Positions 46,601 through 58,016 of a stretch of 64,000 bases of DNA are shown piece after piece. How positions within the stretch are numbered: the first letter of the stretch is position 1; each line of letters begins with the position of its first letter. The DNA is from Henckelia pumila (lineage: Eukaryota; Streptophyta; Magnoliopsida; Lamiales; Gesneriaceae). The DNA lies in NCBI RefSeq assembly GCF_033568475.1, contig NC_133123.1, positions 190,935,821-190,999,820 of the forward strand. Direction: 5' to 3'. The translations under genes were made by a program, and so were the position numbers. The notes beneath the pieces were generated by a model. The model was not told the DNA's origin, ran no database searches, and worked only from the letters and a program-made list of their open reading frames with translations.

Positions 46601-48313
46601 CATTTATTTTAGAATATGTTAAAAAATTGTTAATATCATTGTTTTTTCTTAGAATTGCAATTAAATGATGAGGAAATCAGGAATTATTCATTGGTTGAAA
46701 TTGAGAAGCTTTTGAGAAGTTGCGGAAGAAGTCTCCGTGATTTTCAATCAATGTCATTTTTCGGTGATCAATATTTTGAGGCTTCACGAAATAGGTTAAT
46801 ACAAGATGAGTTGCGTTTTGATAGAAGATCTTTATCAGAAGAATATGATCATCTTCTTAAAAATTTAAACCGTGAGCAACGTCACGTATATGACACGGTG
46901 ATGGATGCGATTAATTCAAACAAGGGTGGAATGTTTTTTGTTTACGGTTATGGTGGAACTGGAAAAACGTTCATTTGGAAGACCCTATCAGCAGCCTTGA
47001 GATCAAAGGGAGAAATTGTCCTAAACGTGGCTTCCAGTGGTATCGCATCTCTTCTTCTTCCTGGTGGAAGAACTGCTCATTCTCGCTTTGCAATTCCGTT
47101 TAATCCTAACGAAGAATCCACATGCAATATCAAACAAGGGAGTCCTCTGGCAGAACTCATTGTGAAATCCAAACTTATTATATGGGATGAGGCTCCAATG
47201 ATGCACAAGTTTTGTTTCGAATCACTGGACAGAAGCATGCGTGACATACTGAGGTTTTCAAATCCTTTAAGCTTTCAACTCCCTTTTGGAGGCAAACCAA
47301 TTGTATTTGGTGGTGATTTTCGACAGATTTTGCCAGTTATTCCGAAGGGTAGCAGACAGGATATTGTTCATGCCACTATTAATTCGTCATATTTGTGGAG
47401 ACATTGCACAGTATTGAGATTGACTAAGAATATGCGACTTCGGAATTTGGCTTCTGATGAAGATGGTGATGAAATTAAGAGATTTTCTGATTGGATTTCG
47501 AATATAGGAGACGGAAAAATTGAAGAAACAAATGATGGCTATGCGGAGATTGATATTCCAAATGAAATGTTGCTTAAAGACATCGATGATCCTATTGCAA
47601 CAATCGTCAAGAATACATATCCGTTGTTTGGTAGTACAGTTTGTGATACAACATACTTCCAGCAGAGAGCTATATTAGCACCAACTCTGGATGTTGTTCA
47701 GTCCATAAATGAATACATGATATCAATGAACAATTCGGAGGGAAGGATGTATTTAAGTTCTGATTCGGCATGTCATTCGGACAGAAATGTTGATTTATTG
47801 AATGACGTTCATACTCCCGAATTCTTAAATGGAATTAGATGCTCTGGAGTTCCAAATCACGAACTAAATTTGAAGGTTGGAACTCCTGTTATGTTGCTGC
47901 GAAACATAGATCATTCTCTTGGATTATGCAATGGTACTAGATTGGTTATCACGAGGTTTGGAAACCATGTTTTGGAAGGAAAAATTCTTATAGGAAATAA
48001 TGCAGGTCATAAAGTTCTTATTCCAAGAATGTCATTGACCCCTTCTGATCCAAGACTTCCTTTCAAGTTTCAACAAAGACAATTTCCCCTAATTGTTTCG
48101 TATGCAATGACAATTAACAAAAGTCAGGGACAATCATTATCACATGTTGGACTTTTTCTGAAGAAGCCTGTTTTCAGTCATGGCCAGTTGTACGTCGCTG
48201 TATCCAGGGTTACAAATCCGAAGGGCCTCAAAATTTTAATATGCAATGTAGACGGTAGCCCAAAAAACTCAACGACAAATGTTGTATTTAAAGAAGTTTT
48301 TCATAATTTGTAA
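43617..48313 (+). pseudogene. Helitron Rep/PIF1 helicase gene, Rep part broken
   Basis: Exons inferred: about 43617-43711, 43795-44233, 44332-45255, 45362-46578, 46653-48313. A CysHis cluster (YICNFCGAKF to LCRHF) opens the Helitron N-domain. The Rep nuclease has its HUH motif PHAHILIFL (His codons 45400 and 45406) and a two-Tyr motif YLFKYINKGHDR near 45806. TGA at 44606, 45948 and 46197, TAG at 46419, TAA at 46443 and a frameshift near 45640 break this half. The last exon, 553 codons, is fully open: Walker A GYGGTGKT, Walker B IIWDEAPM, and the C-terminal PIF1 motif MTINKSQGQSLSHVG. It would drive rolling-circle transposition if intact; the helicase part may still be translatable. Confidence 0.85.
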
Positions 48314-48428
48314 TATTTTTTTGGCACATTAATATCTTCACTATGAAATTTATGGTTTACTTATTACTGCACAAAAAAAAAAAAATTATATTATCTAATT
48401 TTTTTATTTATTGTATATGAATAACACT

Positions 48429-48455
48429 CCGTGCATCGCACGGGTGAAATACTAG
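48429..48455 (+). mobile_element. Helitron 3' terminus
   Basis: CCGTGC-ATC-GCACGG is a 6-bp hairpin followed by GTGAAATA and CTAG, then T. This is the canonical plant Helitron end (hairpin, about 10 bases, CTRR, host T). It lies 116 bases after the helicase stop. The matching 5' TC terminus could not be fixed; it should lie left of 37165. Confidence 0.8.
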
Positions 48456-49340
48456 TTATTATTATAAATAAATTCATCAAAGAAGAAAATGGAAGAAACA
48501 AAAAGACCGAATTGCCTGAATGTAAATAAAAAATCCCAAAAATCTTCAATATATAAGCGGTGAGATCTTGAGCAAAATTTTCTTTCTGAAACAACAACAG
48601 TATCGATTATTGCAAGGATGTATAAAAGAATAAGAAGTTGACACTGAAAAACAAATCAATCTGATTATTTCAGTTTAGATTTCATAGTTCATTGTTTATT
48701 TAATGAGTAACACTCTTGTAAAACGTCTCACATGAAATGGGTGAACCTAATACAAAAAATTATCCGTATGATTGACCCATATTCTAATCGGGCTCTCGTA
48801 TCTCGTGATCCTCACACATCTGGTACGTAGGTAATCCCCAATTGATCTCTCAACTTTTCCTTGCATCCTAGGTTCTATCGCAGATTTTCGAAAATCAATA
48901 GGGAATCATGACAGTTATCATGCCCTAACTCAGGAATTGTTCATGGAAAAGGCGTATGGATTCAACAAGAGCTTGTGTTCTGTTCCTCGGCAGTCGGTGT
49001 AATTTGGCCTGGCTCAGGATTTTTTCGCAGTTTGTCCGCACGGATTGAGAAACTGAAGATGGAAATCGATGGGTTCATATGTTTACAGGTAAGAAAAATG
49101 GGAGCATGTAATTAACTCGTGTTTTTTTTTTCTTAGAAAGAATTGTGTTTTTCGGATTGTAAGTTGTTCTTCGAATCTATGTTACTCAAGAAACATTAGA
49201 TTTGCGATGTGTATTGATTGGTTTCGTTTTCTTTACCTCGAATCTATGTTGCTCCAGAAACATTAGTTTTGCGACCGCTTCTTCTGCTCCTCCCCTGGCG
49301 TTTCCAACTCCTTACTCGAGCAGCCAGAAACATCTACAGC
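48456..49340. other. Unassigned with exon-like pieces
   Basis: An open stretch about 48946-49089 (GKGVWIQQELVFCSSAVGVI and onward) ends at a CAG|GTAAG donor and looks like an exon, but I do not recognise it. The rest shows no feature. Confidence 0.3.
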
Positions 49341-49341
49341 C

Positions 49342-49473
49342 GCTAGAGAAGGGGCGGCCGTCGGCAGGGTTGTGGTTGACAAGTATTTTGTACCTCATTT
49401 TTCACCTTTCAAGTTTGATCTGGAGCAAGCATATTATGCAACAGCAGAGAGTGTCCGTGATCGGCTCATACAG
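49342..49473 (+). pseudogene. Exon fragment of cytosolic alpha-glucan phosphorylase gene
   Basis: The frame ending at 49473 reads DKYFVPHFSPFKFDLEQAYY, then ATAESVRDRLIQ, then a GT donor. It matches the N-terminal region of plant starch/glucan phosphorylase, better to the cytosolic H form (PHFSPFKFE, ATAESVRDRLIQ). Upstream residues are not family-like and no downstream catalytic exon was found, so this is a captured or decayed first-exon piece. Confidence 0.65.
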
Positions 49474-49932
49474 GTATAATCAAATTGATTGATGCTTTGA
49501 AATTTGCTACTCATGAACACTAGGAACTTATATCGGCCGTAATGCAACTGCTTTATTTGTGGCACTTTTTATTCCTGGTGACCATTGGGAAAGAGATATG
49601 TAACTATTTGTTTTCTTGAGGATGTTTAAGAGTTGATTTTTTTCTGAATGAATATTTATTTTTGGACCTTTAAGTAGGAACGTAGGTGGTGACACTATTT
49701 TTGTAGTTACTTCAATCTTTAAGTTTAGTTATTTTGTGGGTGTGTCTGATGATGAGGGGCGGGCTTTATTGGGACCATTTGTTGGTTTCCTTAAGATAGT
49801 GCACATGTTACTATCATCATTAGATATGGAGATTTCCCCACTATGGCTCGCATTTAAATTTCACGATCCGATTGTTTAAAAATTGGAGAGACTGCTGGAC
49901 TATAGCAGATACCCGCAAAATGGTACAGAGGA
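49474..49932. other. Unassigned sequence between two gene fragments
   Basis: The phosphorylase fragment's donor leads into T-rich sequence like an intron. No further exon or repeat was recognised. Confidence 0.3.
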
Positions 49933-50328
49933 TTACAAACTTCTTATTTGCTTCTTTACTAGATTCCTCAAGAACGTCACCTTTTGGAAATTTCTTTCTG
50001 TGATATTTAACAGCAGACCAATTTTATTGATCTCTTCATCAGAATAACCATGAAGGTGATCTCCATTCACAATAATTCGATATGATTGCTTACGGTAACC
50101 CTTCTTTCCAGCATGTAATCCAATATTGTGGAGCAAACTAGCACATTCAAGGTACTCGAGATCTCTGTCATCCAATGCCCCTGAAAACTCGGAATCAAGA
50201 GGCTCCTTCAATTTTCTCGAACCTTCAAACATCTCCCTTGAAATGCAAGCACAAACGTTAGCTGCCTGAATCCTTTTCTTATTGTTAAACCTCGAAGAAT
50301 CCTCCCACACGTGGATAACTTTGCACAT
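49933..50328 (-). pseudogene. Ppx/GppA-type phosphatase C-terminal fragment
   Basis: The frame includes LEYLECASLLHNIGLHAGKK, then YRKQSYRIIVNGDHLHGYSD. This matches the C-terminal HD-like domain of plant Ppx/GppA (exopolyphosphatase-like) proteins. Upstream ATG-proximal residues fit the same region (IQAANVCACISREMFEG). The N-terminal ASKHA phosphatase domain is absent, and the reading after IGLLLNI drifts from the family. It lies opposite in strand to the phosphorylase fragment 460 bases away. Confidence 0.7.
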
Positions 50329-51640
50329 ATTGGAGGAATTATATCCGGTTTTCTTCTGGGTTTTGTGTTTTTAATCCGTCCCCAATTCAATTGGGTTAAC
50401 CAGAGATATGTGCCTGTCGGATACCCTTCCACGAGTACCCCAAAATTCAAGATGTATCAGTGTGTACTTCTTTGCTTTCTTTAGTTCTTCTCATATATTG
50501 TAGGGTAAGCATTTGACTCTTCCAACCATGCCTTTCTAAGTAGACATTACATGAGCCATAAGTTTTCGATAGTGATAATCAAATCAATGTCACCCTTGGT
50601 GTAAATTGATCCTCAATAATGTATTTTTGATGCGATTCGAATAGGTTTACTGTTGGGCTGGTATTGCTTCTCTGAGGCGTGAACTTGAATGATCATTGCT
50701 CGTGGTGTCATTATCTTAGTTGTGTTCCTACTTCTAAGTGGAGCTGCCACAACCCCAATCTCCTGTCAGGTGAAGAATATGTTACATAATTTCTCATTCA
50801 ATGCTCTGATATTGGAAACACGCTCTCTTATTTTTTCTTGTTCACTGCTTGAACATGTATGGTTTTCCACGCGGAGCAAATGGGGAACCAGTATACTTTA
50901 ATGTGTTCAAACAGTGGTAAAAACCAGACGTATTCTCTCACGAACCCAACCATGACTGAGATACAAGGTCTATGCACGCAGCTTCGTCGATGAAAGATTG
51001 CATTCTGCCGTCTCCAAGGCTCACAGACACCCCTATTTGCTGCAAGATCTCTTACAAAAATGATACTCAGATTAATACGTACTTTTGTAAATCTACAGAT
51101 AATTCGAGTCACTATACTAAATAGATAATATATGTTAAGAAGTACATTTTTGTTATTATTTTCATACGTAGATAAAGCACTTGCTTGGAGCATATACATA
51201 AATGAAATTTGAGAGCTTGTATAGTGCCAGTGTAACTTGATTGTGGAGATGACTTTTTATTTATTCATCTCCGAGAATTATGGGCTTGAAGGTGTGGAAA
51301 CATTTTTGGGATAATGTCATTTAATAATTGGTTTGCCTCTTCCTTCCCCAATTATACTAATTATATCGTCCATAATTAATTTTTATCTGATTGAGGTAAT
51401 TACTAATTATACTAAAATGGTTTAGGCACTTGCTTGGAGCATATACATAAATGACATTCGCATTATTTTTCCAGTAAGTTATACATTCTGAGCTTCATGG
51501 AGGAAATGCCGATATTTTTTGAATTAATTTTTGTTGCGTTACAAATCTCGAAGATTTTTATGTTTTTCTTCTAGTTTTGAGCTGGAAATGGCGGATACAT
51601 GAGTTCTTTTGATGATTTATGCTTGTTTTTTGAATATTTG
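50329..51640. other. Unassigned; possible signal-peptide exon at 50689
   Basis: 50689-50769 opens [20 protein letters not shown], a hydrophobic signal-like stretch, and ends TGTCAG|GTGAAG, a phase-0 donor. About 100 bases on, a short frame reads MYGFPRGANGEPVYFNVFK before a stop. I recognise neither. The region may hold further pieces of captured genes. Confidence 0.25.
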
Positions 51641-52340
51641 TTTTTACGGTCGTTCTCTCTGCTAAACAGATATTAGAAACTAATATATGCTTATTTGACT
51701 CAAAAGTATCACTTTTTATATGAAAAATATTAATTTTCATTGCAAAAATATTATTTTTTATATCAAAGTATTACTTTGAAAAAACATGAGAATACCTTGA
51801 CGACTTAATGACATTCTAATAATTTGTGACTTACTAAGAAAACACCAACTCCATACAATATTTAATTAATATTTATAATCTGAATGATTGAATTAAATAA
51901 AGTATTACTTTTTTTTTGAAAAATATTACGTTTTCAATCAAAAGTATTAGTTTTTCTGTCAAAAATATTACTTCTAAATTATGCTAATTTGACATAAAAA
52001 TTATTAATTTTTTCTGTTAAAAATATTATTTATTTAATAAAAAATATTATTTTTATGATAAAATTTTTATTTTTAGAGTATACTAATTTGACATAAAAAA
52101 GTATTACATTTTTTGTCAAACGTATTAGTTTTTCTATTAAAGGTATTACCTCTAACGTATGCTAATTGAACATAAAAAATATCACTTTTCCTTTGAAAAG
52201 TGTTGGTTTTGCTGTGAAAAATATTAGTTTTTATCATAAAAGTATTAATTTTTATGTGAAAAATATTACTTCTAACTAAATTATGCATTTTTAACATAAA
52301 AAATAATACTTTTTATTTTAAAAGTATTACTTTTACCAAT
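51640..52340. repeat. AT-rich degenerate repeat (AAAAGTATTAC-type)
   Basis: The motif AAAAATATTA or AAAGTATTAC followed by TTTTT recurs more than twenty times at about 20-30 base spacing, with GTCAAA or ATAAAA in between. Copies are diverged. The block abuts the truncated end of the Athila-like element at about 52313. Confidence 0.7.
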
Positions 52341-54145
52341 ACATCATCCACAATTCCTCGAGGATAAGTAAGAGAACTGTCAGCCAACTGCAGAGTAATC
52401 GTGGTTGGTTTCACCTCTCCAAACTCCAAGGACCTGAAAATAGATAAAGACATTAAACTAATACTTGCACTTAAATCACATAATGCCATATTAACAGTGG
52501 CACCACCAATAATACAAGAAATAGTAAAACTCCATGGATCTTTCAATTTTTGTGGTAGTTTCTTTTGCAGGATGGAGCTGCACTCTTTGGTCAACTTCAC
52601 CGTCTCAAATTCTTCAAGCTTTCTCTTCTTTGCCATCACATCTTTCATGAATTTTCCATAGTGTGGTATTTTCTCCAAAGCATCAGCGAATGGAATATTT
52701 ATATGAATTTTCTTGAAGATATCAAGAAACATAGAAAACTTTTCATCCAACGTTTTTTTCTTGAACCGCTGTGGATATGAGAGAACAGCTTTTGGCACAT
52801 GCGGTTTCTCAGGCACAATTGCAGACTTGCTGGAATTTTTACTGACAAATTTTTCAGATTCAACCTCTATTTCCTCAACTTCATCACAATCCACTACCTT
52901 TGGGTCATCAACCTCAACTTCTTTCCCACTTCTCAAAGTAACAGCCTTGCATTGCTCCCTTAGATTAACCTCAGTATTGCTATAAAACGCTCCTCTCTAC
53001 TGATTATTCAATGCATTCTCCAATTGACCAATATGTGTTTCAAGATTTTTCATAGAAGCGCTCACATTGGTCAAGTGCGTCTCCATACTATCGAGCCTAT
53101 TCTCATTCCTTTTAAATCTTGTGGATGGCTCTGAAATAAAATTATGCACCAAATATTCCAAAGATGGTTTACCCTCACCATTCTGAGTATTGAACCCCGG
53201 TGGATGATTCAACACATTCTTATTGTTTGCATAGGAAAAATTCTTATGATTTTGCAAACTATGATGATATTGATTGGGTGAAGGATTACCTCGATAGTTA
53301 TTGAAATTTTTGTTGTTCACATACTGAGCTTACTTCACACTCTCAAATTCATCAGCAGAATTTACGACAGTCGCCAGTGATGCTGACTCGGTTGAACTTT
53401 GATTCCCTTTGGTCAGCGCAGCCAACTGTGTAAAAATAGTAGTCATTTGAGCAGTCAAGGCCGTGAACGCATCAACTTCATGAATTCCAACAGGCTTTCT
53501 TATCGCAGATCTCTCACTCGGCCACTGATAACTATTAATAATCATTTGCTCAAGCATCTCATAAGTCTCTATAGGAAATTTAGAAAATATTGAACCTCCA
53601 GCCGCAACATCCACAAAAATCCTAGTTGGCCCATTCAAACCATTGTAGAATAATTTAATCTGTTCCCAATCTGGAAAATTATGGTTCGGACACTTTCGTA
53701 GTAATTTCTTGTACCTCTCCCAAGCTTCATAAAGTAGCTCGTAATCCTACTGTTTGAAAGTAGTAATCTCTATTTTCAGTTGGGCAGACTTGGCATGTGG
53801 AAAGTACTTTGCCAAAAATTTAAAAGCCATGTCCTCCCATGTAGTAATACTTCCAAGAGGTAGAGACTGCATCAAACTACGAGCATTGTCCCTAAGAGAA
53901 AAAAGGAACAATCGTAGTCTGATGGTGTCTTTAATAACACCATGAATTTTCACTGTGTCAGGAATCTTCATAAAAGTGCGCAAATGCAAATTCGGATCTT
54001 CAGTAGCTGCACCCTTAAACTGATTCTGCTGCACTATATTAATCAAAGATGACTTCAATTCAAAATTATTCGTCGTGATATTCTGCCGAGCGATTCCAGA
54101 GTAATGATTATTGATCACCGGTCTAAAATTATCTCTGATTGGCAC
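52313..54145 (-). pseudogene. Athila-like Gypsy gag and protease remnant (minus)
   Basis: In minus order: gag 54145-53747 (MPIRDNFRPVINNHYSGIAR, then GSITTWEDMAFKFLAKYFP), a gag continuation 53638-53330 (VAAGGSIFSKFPIETYEMLE), a linker 53320-52997, and protease 52936-52313 (ALCDLSASISLMSLSIF, where LCDLSAS stands at the usual DxGAS position). Frame breaks at about 53740 and 53325 separate the pieces. The order and the PBS type fit Athila-group elements. RT and the rest of pol are missing, cut at the AT-rich repeat. Confidence 0.75.
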
Positions 54146-54403
54146 CGGAGCATTATTTTACAACTCTTTCTCTTTCTTCAGCCATTAGTTGCAACTCTTC
54201 TCTTCTAGCTTTTCAAGGCTTTAGCAGTTTTCTCGATTTTCGGATCAAAGAGCAGTGAGTCGTAACTTTGGATTTTTCGCATAAACTGCATAAAAAAGAG
54301 AAAAATTTAAAATTAGAACTAATAAAATAAAATAAAATTCTCTAAATCAAAACTAAGACTAATTAGCGTAATTTAATATAAATCAAATAAAATTCATTCC
54401 CCG
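54146..54403 (-). other. Athila-like leader
   Basis: Sequence between gag and the PBS in minus orientation; AT-rich, with no ORF of note. Confidence 0.4.
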
Positions 54404-54421
54404 GCAACGGCGCCAAAAACT
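54404..54421 (-). promoter_or_regulatory. Primer-binding site of Athila-like element
   Basis: In minus sense TGGCGCCGTTGCCGGGGA lies next to the LTR end, the same PBS type as at 1470. Confidence 0.75.
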
Positions 54422-55257
54422 TGTTGCGTGCTTTTCGCTCGCAAGCGTACGATGTCAAGTTTTAATATAAAAAAATGATTCCAAGTCGATCTCACAGAGA
54501 ATGAATAAAATGATATTATATCAAATATTTGCATCTAATCAAATCATAATCCTATATAGAGCTACGAAGATGGTTTGAGTTTAATGAAACTAAAATGTTG
54601 CAAGAAATAAAATTTAAATAACCACGAATTTGCAAGATGAAAATTCAATAAGAGATGAATGCTAGATGTTCGACTTCACTTGACTGTCCACCACAGTTTA
54701 TTTCTAATGATTGTTTAATTATAAATTCTTTTAGTTTATTAGCCAAGAATCCCTATTATTTTCTACTACCTCTCTCGAGTGTCAAACAGAAATTAGTATT
54801 AAATAACAAACTCAATATATCTATCTATGTTCAACTATTAAATTCGGTAAATGACACAATGATTCTTCTAACAACTTCTATGGAGTTATATGTCTCTCAA
54901 ACAATATAAACACCAAAGATGTATTTTTCTATGTCGTATTCAAAATCTCATCTCTCGAGTGATAAATTCCAAATAAAATATCATTCAATCTATGTCCAGT
55001 AAATTGAAAGCATTAAAATCAGGAAAACACAAATAAACTGTGTGAAGCATTCAAATATATAAATCATTAAATCATAGTTTCCAGTCAAGATCGGTCTACC
55101 TCTAGACTAAGAAATCAGTTCATAACGCAATTAAAAATCAAATAACACATATTTTTCAAACAATCCATCAAACTAGAAAATTTGTGTAGTAGCCCGTACC
55201 CTAATTGAGTAATTAAAGGATTAATGCTAATTAATTGAATTGGGTATCGGACGGATC

Positions 55258-55525
55258 GGAAGCTCCGAAGGCACGATCGGAAGCTCCGAACAGGATCGGA
55301 AGCTCCGATGAGCGATCGGAGGCACCGATGTTATTACGTCAGGCATGACGTGTGGTTGGATCGGAAGCTCCGATCAGGACCGGAAGCTCCGATCACCCCT
55401 ATCCGGAGTCAACAAGTGATATTTTGACACGTGGCAGATCAGGATCTTCGAAAGCTCCGATAGCAGGATCGGACGTTCCGATCGAGGTTCGGACGTTCCG
55501 ATCAGGGATCGGAAGTTCCGATCGT
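55258..55525. repeat. TCGGA-N3-TCCGA iteron array in LTR U3
   Basis: Ten copies in 268 bases, most as GATCGGAAGCTCCGA, others with centres CGT, AGT or variant arms (TCGGAGGCACCGA, CCGGAAGCTCCGA). Arms TCGGA and TCCGA are inverted complements with a 3-base centre. The last copy lies a few bases before the TATA box at 55531. The 3' LTR has the same array minus one unit (61202-61465). Confidence 0.85.
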
Positions 55526-55530
55526 TGTCT

Positions 55531-55542
55531 ATAAATAGAAGG
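55531..55542 (+). promoter_or_regulatory. TATA box of the chromovirus LTR
   Basis: CTATAAATAGAA follows the palindrome array and fits the plant TATA consensus. Confidence 0.7.
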
Positions 55543-56530
55543 CCGAGATTTCACTTTCATTTGCCAATTCCGAGTTCTCCTTTCCTTTCTAGTCCTTTTG
55601 GAGTTGTTCTAGTCTTCTTAGGCTTGATCCGGAGGTCGGCGAGGCGTTCGATAGTCGTAGCGGAGTTGTGCCCAAGTTCTGGAGGCATCGACATCAAAGG
55701 GCTAACGACGGACGAAGGTATAGCTTTTGCTTCCTATAAATATTTGGGAGTATGCAATAGCTTAGTTAAGGCTTTTAGAGTACTTTAATGATAGTAGTAT
55801 CATTTGGCAGTGTAGAGCAGACTATAGGCGTGGACCTAGAGTTGGTAGAGCTTGCACTGTTTTGAGGTACGAAAGTACTGTTCGAGATATCCTGACTGAG
55901 TATGCATGTATTACGTGATTGCATGATTTATATGCCATGATATTATGCTGCATTCATTTGCATCTTGCTGTATCTCCTTCGAGATGTCTGTTAGTAGGGT
56001 TGTACCCTATCCTGTTAGTGGATGGACTTCCATCGATTTGGGTCCGGCGTATCCACGGTTATCTCGGTATGGGAGCCACCTCCTGAAACGACGGCACAAC
56101 GTGCTACATACTAGGGCCCAATCTGTCTCTGTTATCTGATCCTTGACCTCGAGTCTATAGGGAGTTCACTTTGCATGCATGTATACTCATACTCTCGCAC
56201 TGAGCGTTTTATGCTCACGTCTCGTACTCTGTATTTTTCTGGACACCCTATTCCATGGGACAGGTTTGCGATTGGACGAGGAGGGTGGATCCAGGAGGGG
56301 CTAGTCAGTGGTTGGCCAGCTGGAGCTTCGTTTAGGTTTTATTACTGTTGTTTGGGTTTATACAGCTATTCGATTTGGTTGTATATTATTGGATAAATTA
56401 CAGATTCCTTTACTTGGGATTGTATAATGTTTATGGTTTCCGCAGTTTTATTCTGATATCTGTTTAATTAAGTTAATTGCATGCCTAAGTTCTGTTTAGT
56501 AGGTGATCCGGGTAAGGGTCACTACATTTA

Positions 56531-56542
56531 TGGTATCAGAGC
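56531..56542 (+). promoter_or_regulatory. Primer-binding site (initiator Met tRNA)
   Basis: TGGTATCAGAGC, five bases after the LTR end, complementary to the 3' end of initiator Met tRNA. Confidence 0.9.
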
Positions 56543-56591
56543 ATGCAAAAGATTTCTTGGGATTTAGTCTCATCTTGAGGTATTTTTGTAG

Positions 56592-58016
56592 ATGTCAAAT
56601 CGTGACGACCAGAGTTCTCATGGCAGTGTTGGTAGGCGTTGGGGTGATGCCGACCGGGAGCCTCGTCGAGAACGGCGTCATCGTCACCATGACGACGAGC
56701 GTTTCACTGTGCGTCAATTCTTAGCTATGGGTCCTAAGCCCTTAGTTGGAGGTGAGTCTCCGGAGAATGCGGAGAACTGGTTAGACCGCATGGAGACGAC
56801 TTTTCAGACTTTCCAATGCACCGAGGAGCAGAAGGTGGAGACCCTTGGCTATCTTCTGGATGGGCGTGCGCGCAGGTGGTGGAGGTTTACTTCTGCACCT
56901 TTTGTTGCGGCGAGAGGAGTGGCCACCTGGGCCGAGTTCCGCACAGCTTTCCAAAAGCGGTATTTTCCTCCTGCACTCCGACAGTCGAAGGCAGGCGAGC
57001 TACTGAGTCTGCGACAGGGAGCCATGTCTATTGATGAGTATCAGCAGAGGTTCTTTGATCTGCTATCCTATTGCCCCGAGATTGCTGATAGCTCAAAGAT
57101 GAAGTATAATCTGTTCCTTCAGGGCCTTAACCATGAGATCCATGACCGTGTGGCGGTTGGCGACGACATGCCCTACGAGGGTTTGGTGAGCCGTTGTCAC
57201 CAGGCAGAGGACATCATTCGGCGGAAGAGGTCTTTCCCTCAGTCGAGGCCTGCTAGTTCTTTGGGTCCCCGTGCCCAAACTTTCAAGAAGTCTGGATCTT
57301 CTTCTTCCTCTGGTTCTGGAGGTGTTGTTCGTTACGGTAAGAAGGACAAGTGTGATCACTGTGGGAAGAACCATCCATCTGACAAGTGCCGTAGAGCTTC
57401 TGGAGCTTGTTTCCGTTGTGGAGAGACTGGTCATATCCGGAGGGATTGTCCACTGTCTGGGGGAGGCGGTTCTGGATCTGGTTCAGGATCGGGTTCTCAG
57501 GCCACCGTTCAGCAGAGGTCGCAGGGACAGTCTGCTGGGAGTTCTCATTTGAGGCCACGAGCTTCTGGCCAAGTATTTGCCCTGAGACATGATCAGGCTA
57601 TGGAGGAGAATGAGAAAGTCATCGCAGGTACATTTCTGCTTTATGGTATACCTGCTCTTGTACTTATTGACACTGGTGCATCTCATTCCTTCATTTCTGC
57701 ACGTTTTGTTAAGAGGCATAAGTTACCATGCATTGCACTAGACGTAGTGATGTCTATTTCTACTCCGACGGGCCAATCTGCTTTGGCTAAGCGTCTAGTG
57801 ATTGGTTGCCCTTTAGAGTTCGAAGGGAACATTCTGTTAGCGAATCTCATGGTCCTGGCGATGGACGACTTTGATTGCATTCTGGGAATAGATATGTTGA
57901 CTACCTATCGAGCTTCAGTGGACTGCTATCAGAGATTAGTACGCTTTCATCCGGAGGGGAGTGAGAGCTGGTTTTTCTATGGTAAGGGAGCGCGACCCCC
58001 GATGCCCTTGGTATAA
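56592..58016 (+). CDS. Gag and aspartic protease of the chromovirus
   Basis: 474 codons from ATG 56592, 50 bases after the PBS. Gag core (WLDRMETTFQTFQCTEEQKV, WWRFTSAPF, FDLLSYCPEIADS) is followed by two Cys clusters; the second, CFRCGETGHIRRDC, is a CCHC zinc knuckle binding genomic RNA. The protease motif LIDTGASHSFIS lies near residue 358. The frame is closed by TAA at 58014-58016, but the same frame continues with family-like sequence right after it, so this stop is a lesion or a readthrough site in one gag-pol polyprotein. Confidence 0.92.
   Translation: MSNRDDQSSHGSVGRRWGDADREPRRERRHRHHDDERFTVRQFLAMGPKPLVGGESPENAENWLDRMETTFQTFQCTEEQKVETLGYLLDGRARRWWRFTSAPFVAARGVATWAEFRTAFQKRYFPPALRQSKAGELLSLRQGAMSIDEYQQRFFDLLSYCPEIADSSKMKYNLFLQGLNHEIHDRVAVGDDMPYEGLVSRCHQAEDIIRRKRSFPQSRPASSLGPRAQTFKKSGSSSSSGSGGVVRYGKKDKCDHCGKNHPSDKCRRASGACFRCGETGHIRRDCPLSGGGGSGSGSGSGSQATVQQRSQGQSAGSSHLRPRASGQVFALRHDQAMEENEKVIAGTFLLYGIPALVLIDTGASHSFISARFVKRHKLPCIALDVVMSISTPTGQSALAKRLVIGCPLEFEGNILLANLMVLAMDDFDCILGIDMLTTYRASVDCYQRLVRFHPEGSESWFFYGKGARPPMPLV

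Larger units (their letters stand above)
55185..56526 (+). repeat. 5' LTR of the chromovirus
   Basis: TGTAGTAGCCCG to GGTCACTACA, 1342 bp. The TATA box (CTATAAATAGAA) is at 55531-55542. Directly upstream, 55258-55525 holds ten copies of TCGGA-N3-TCCGA-type motifs. Confidence 0.92.
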
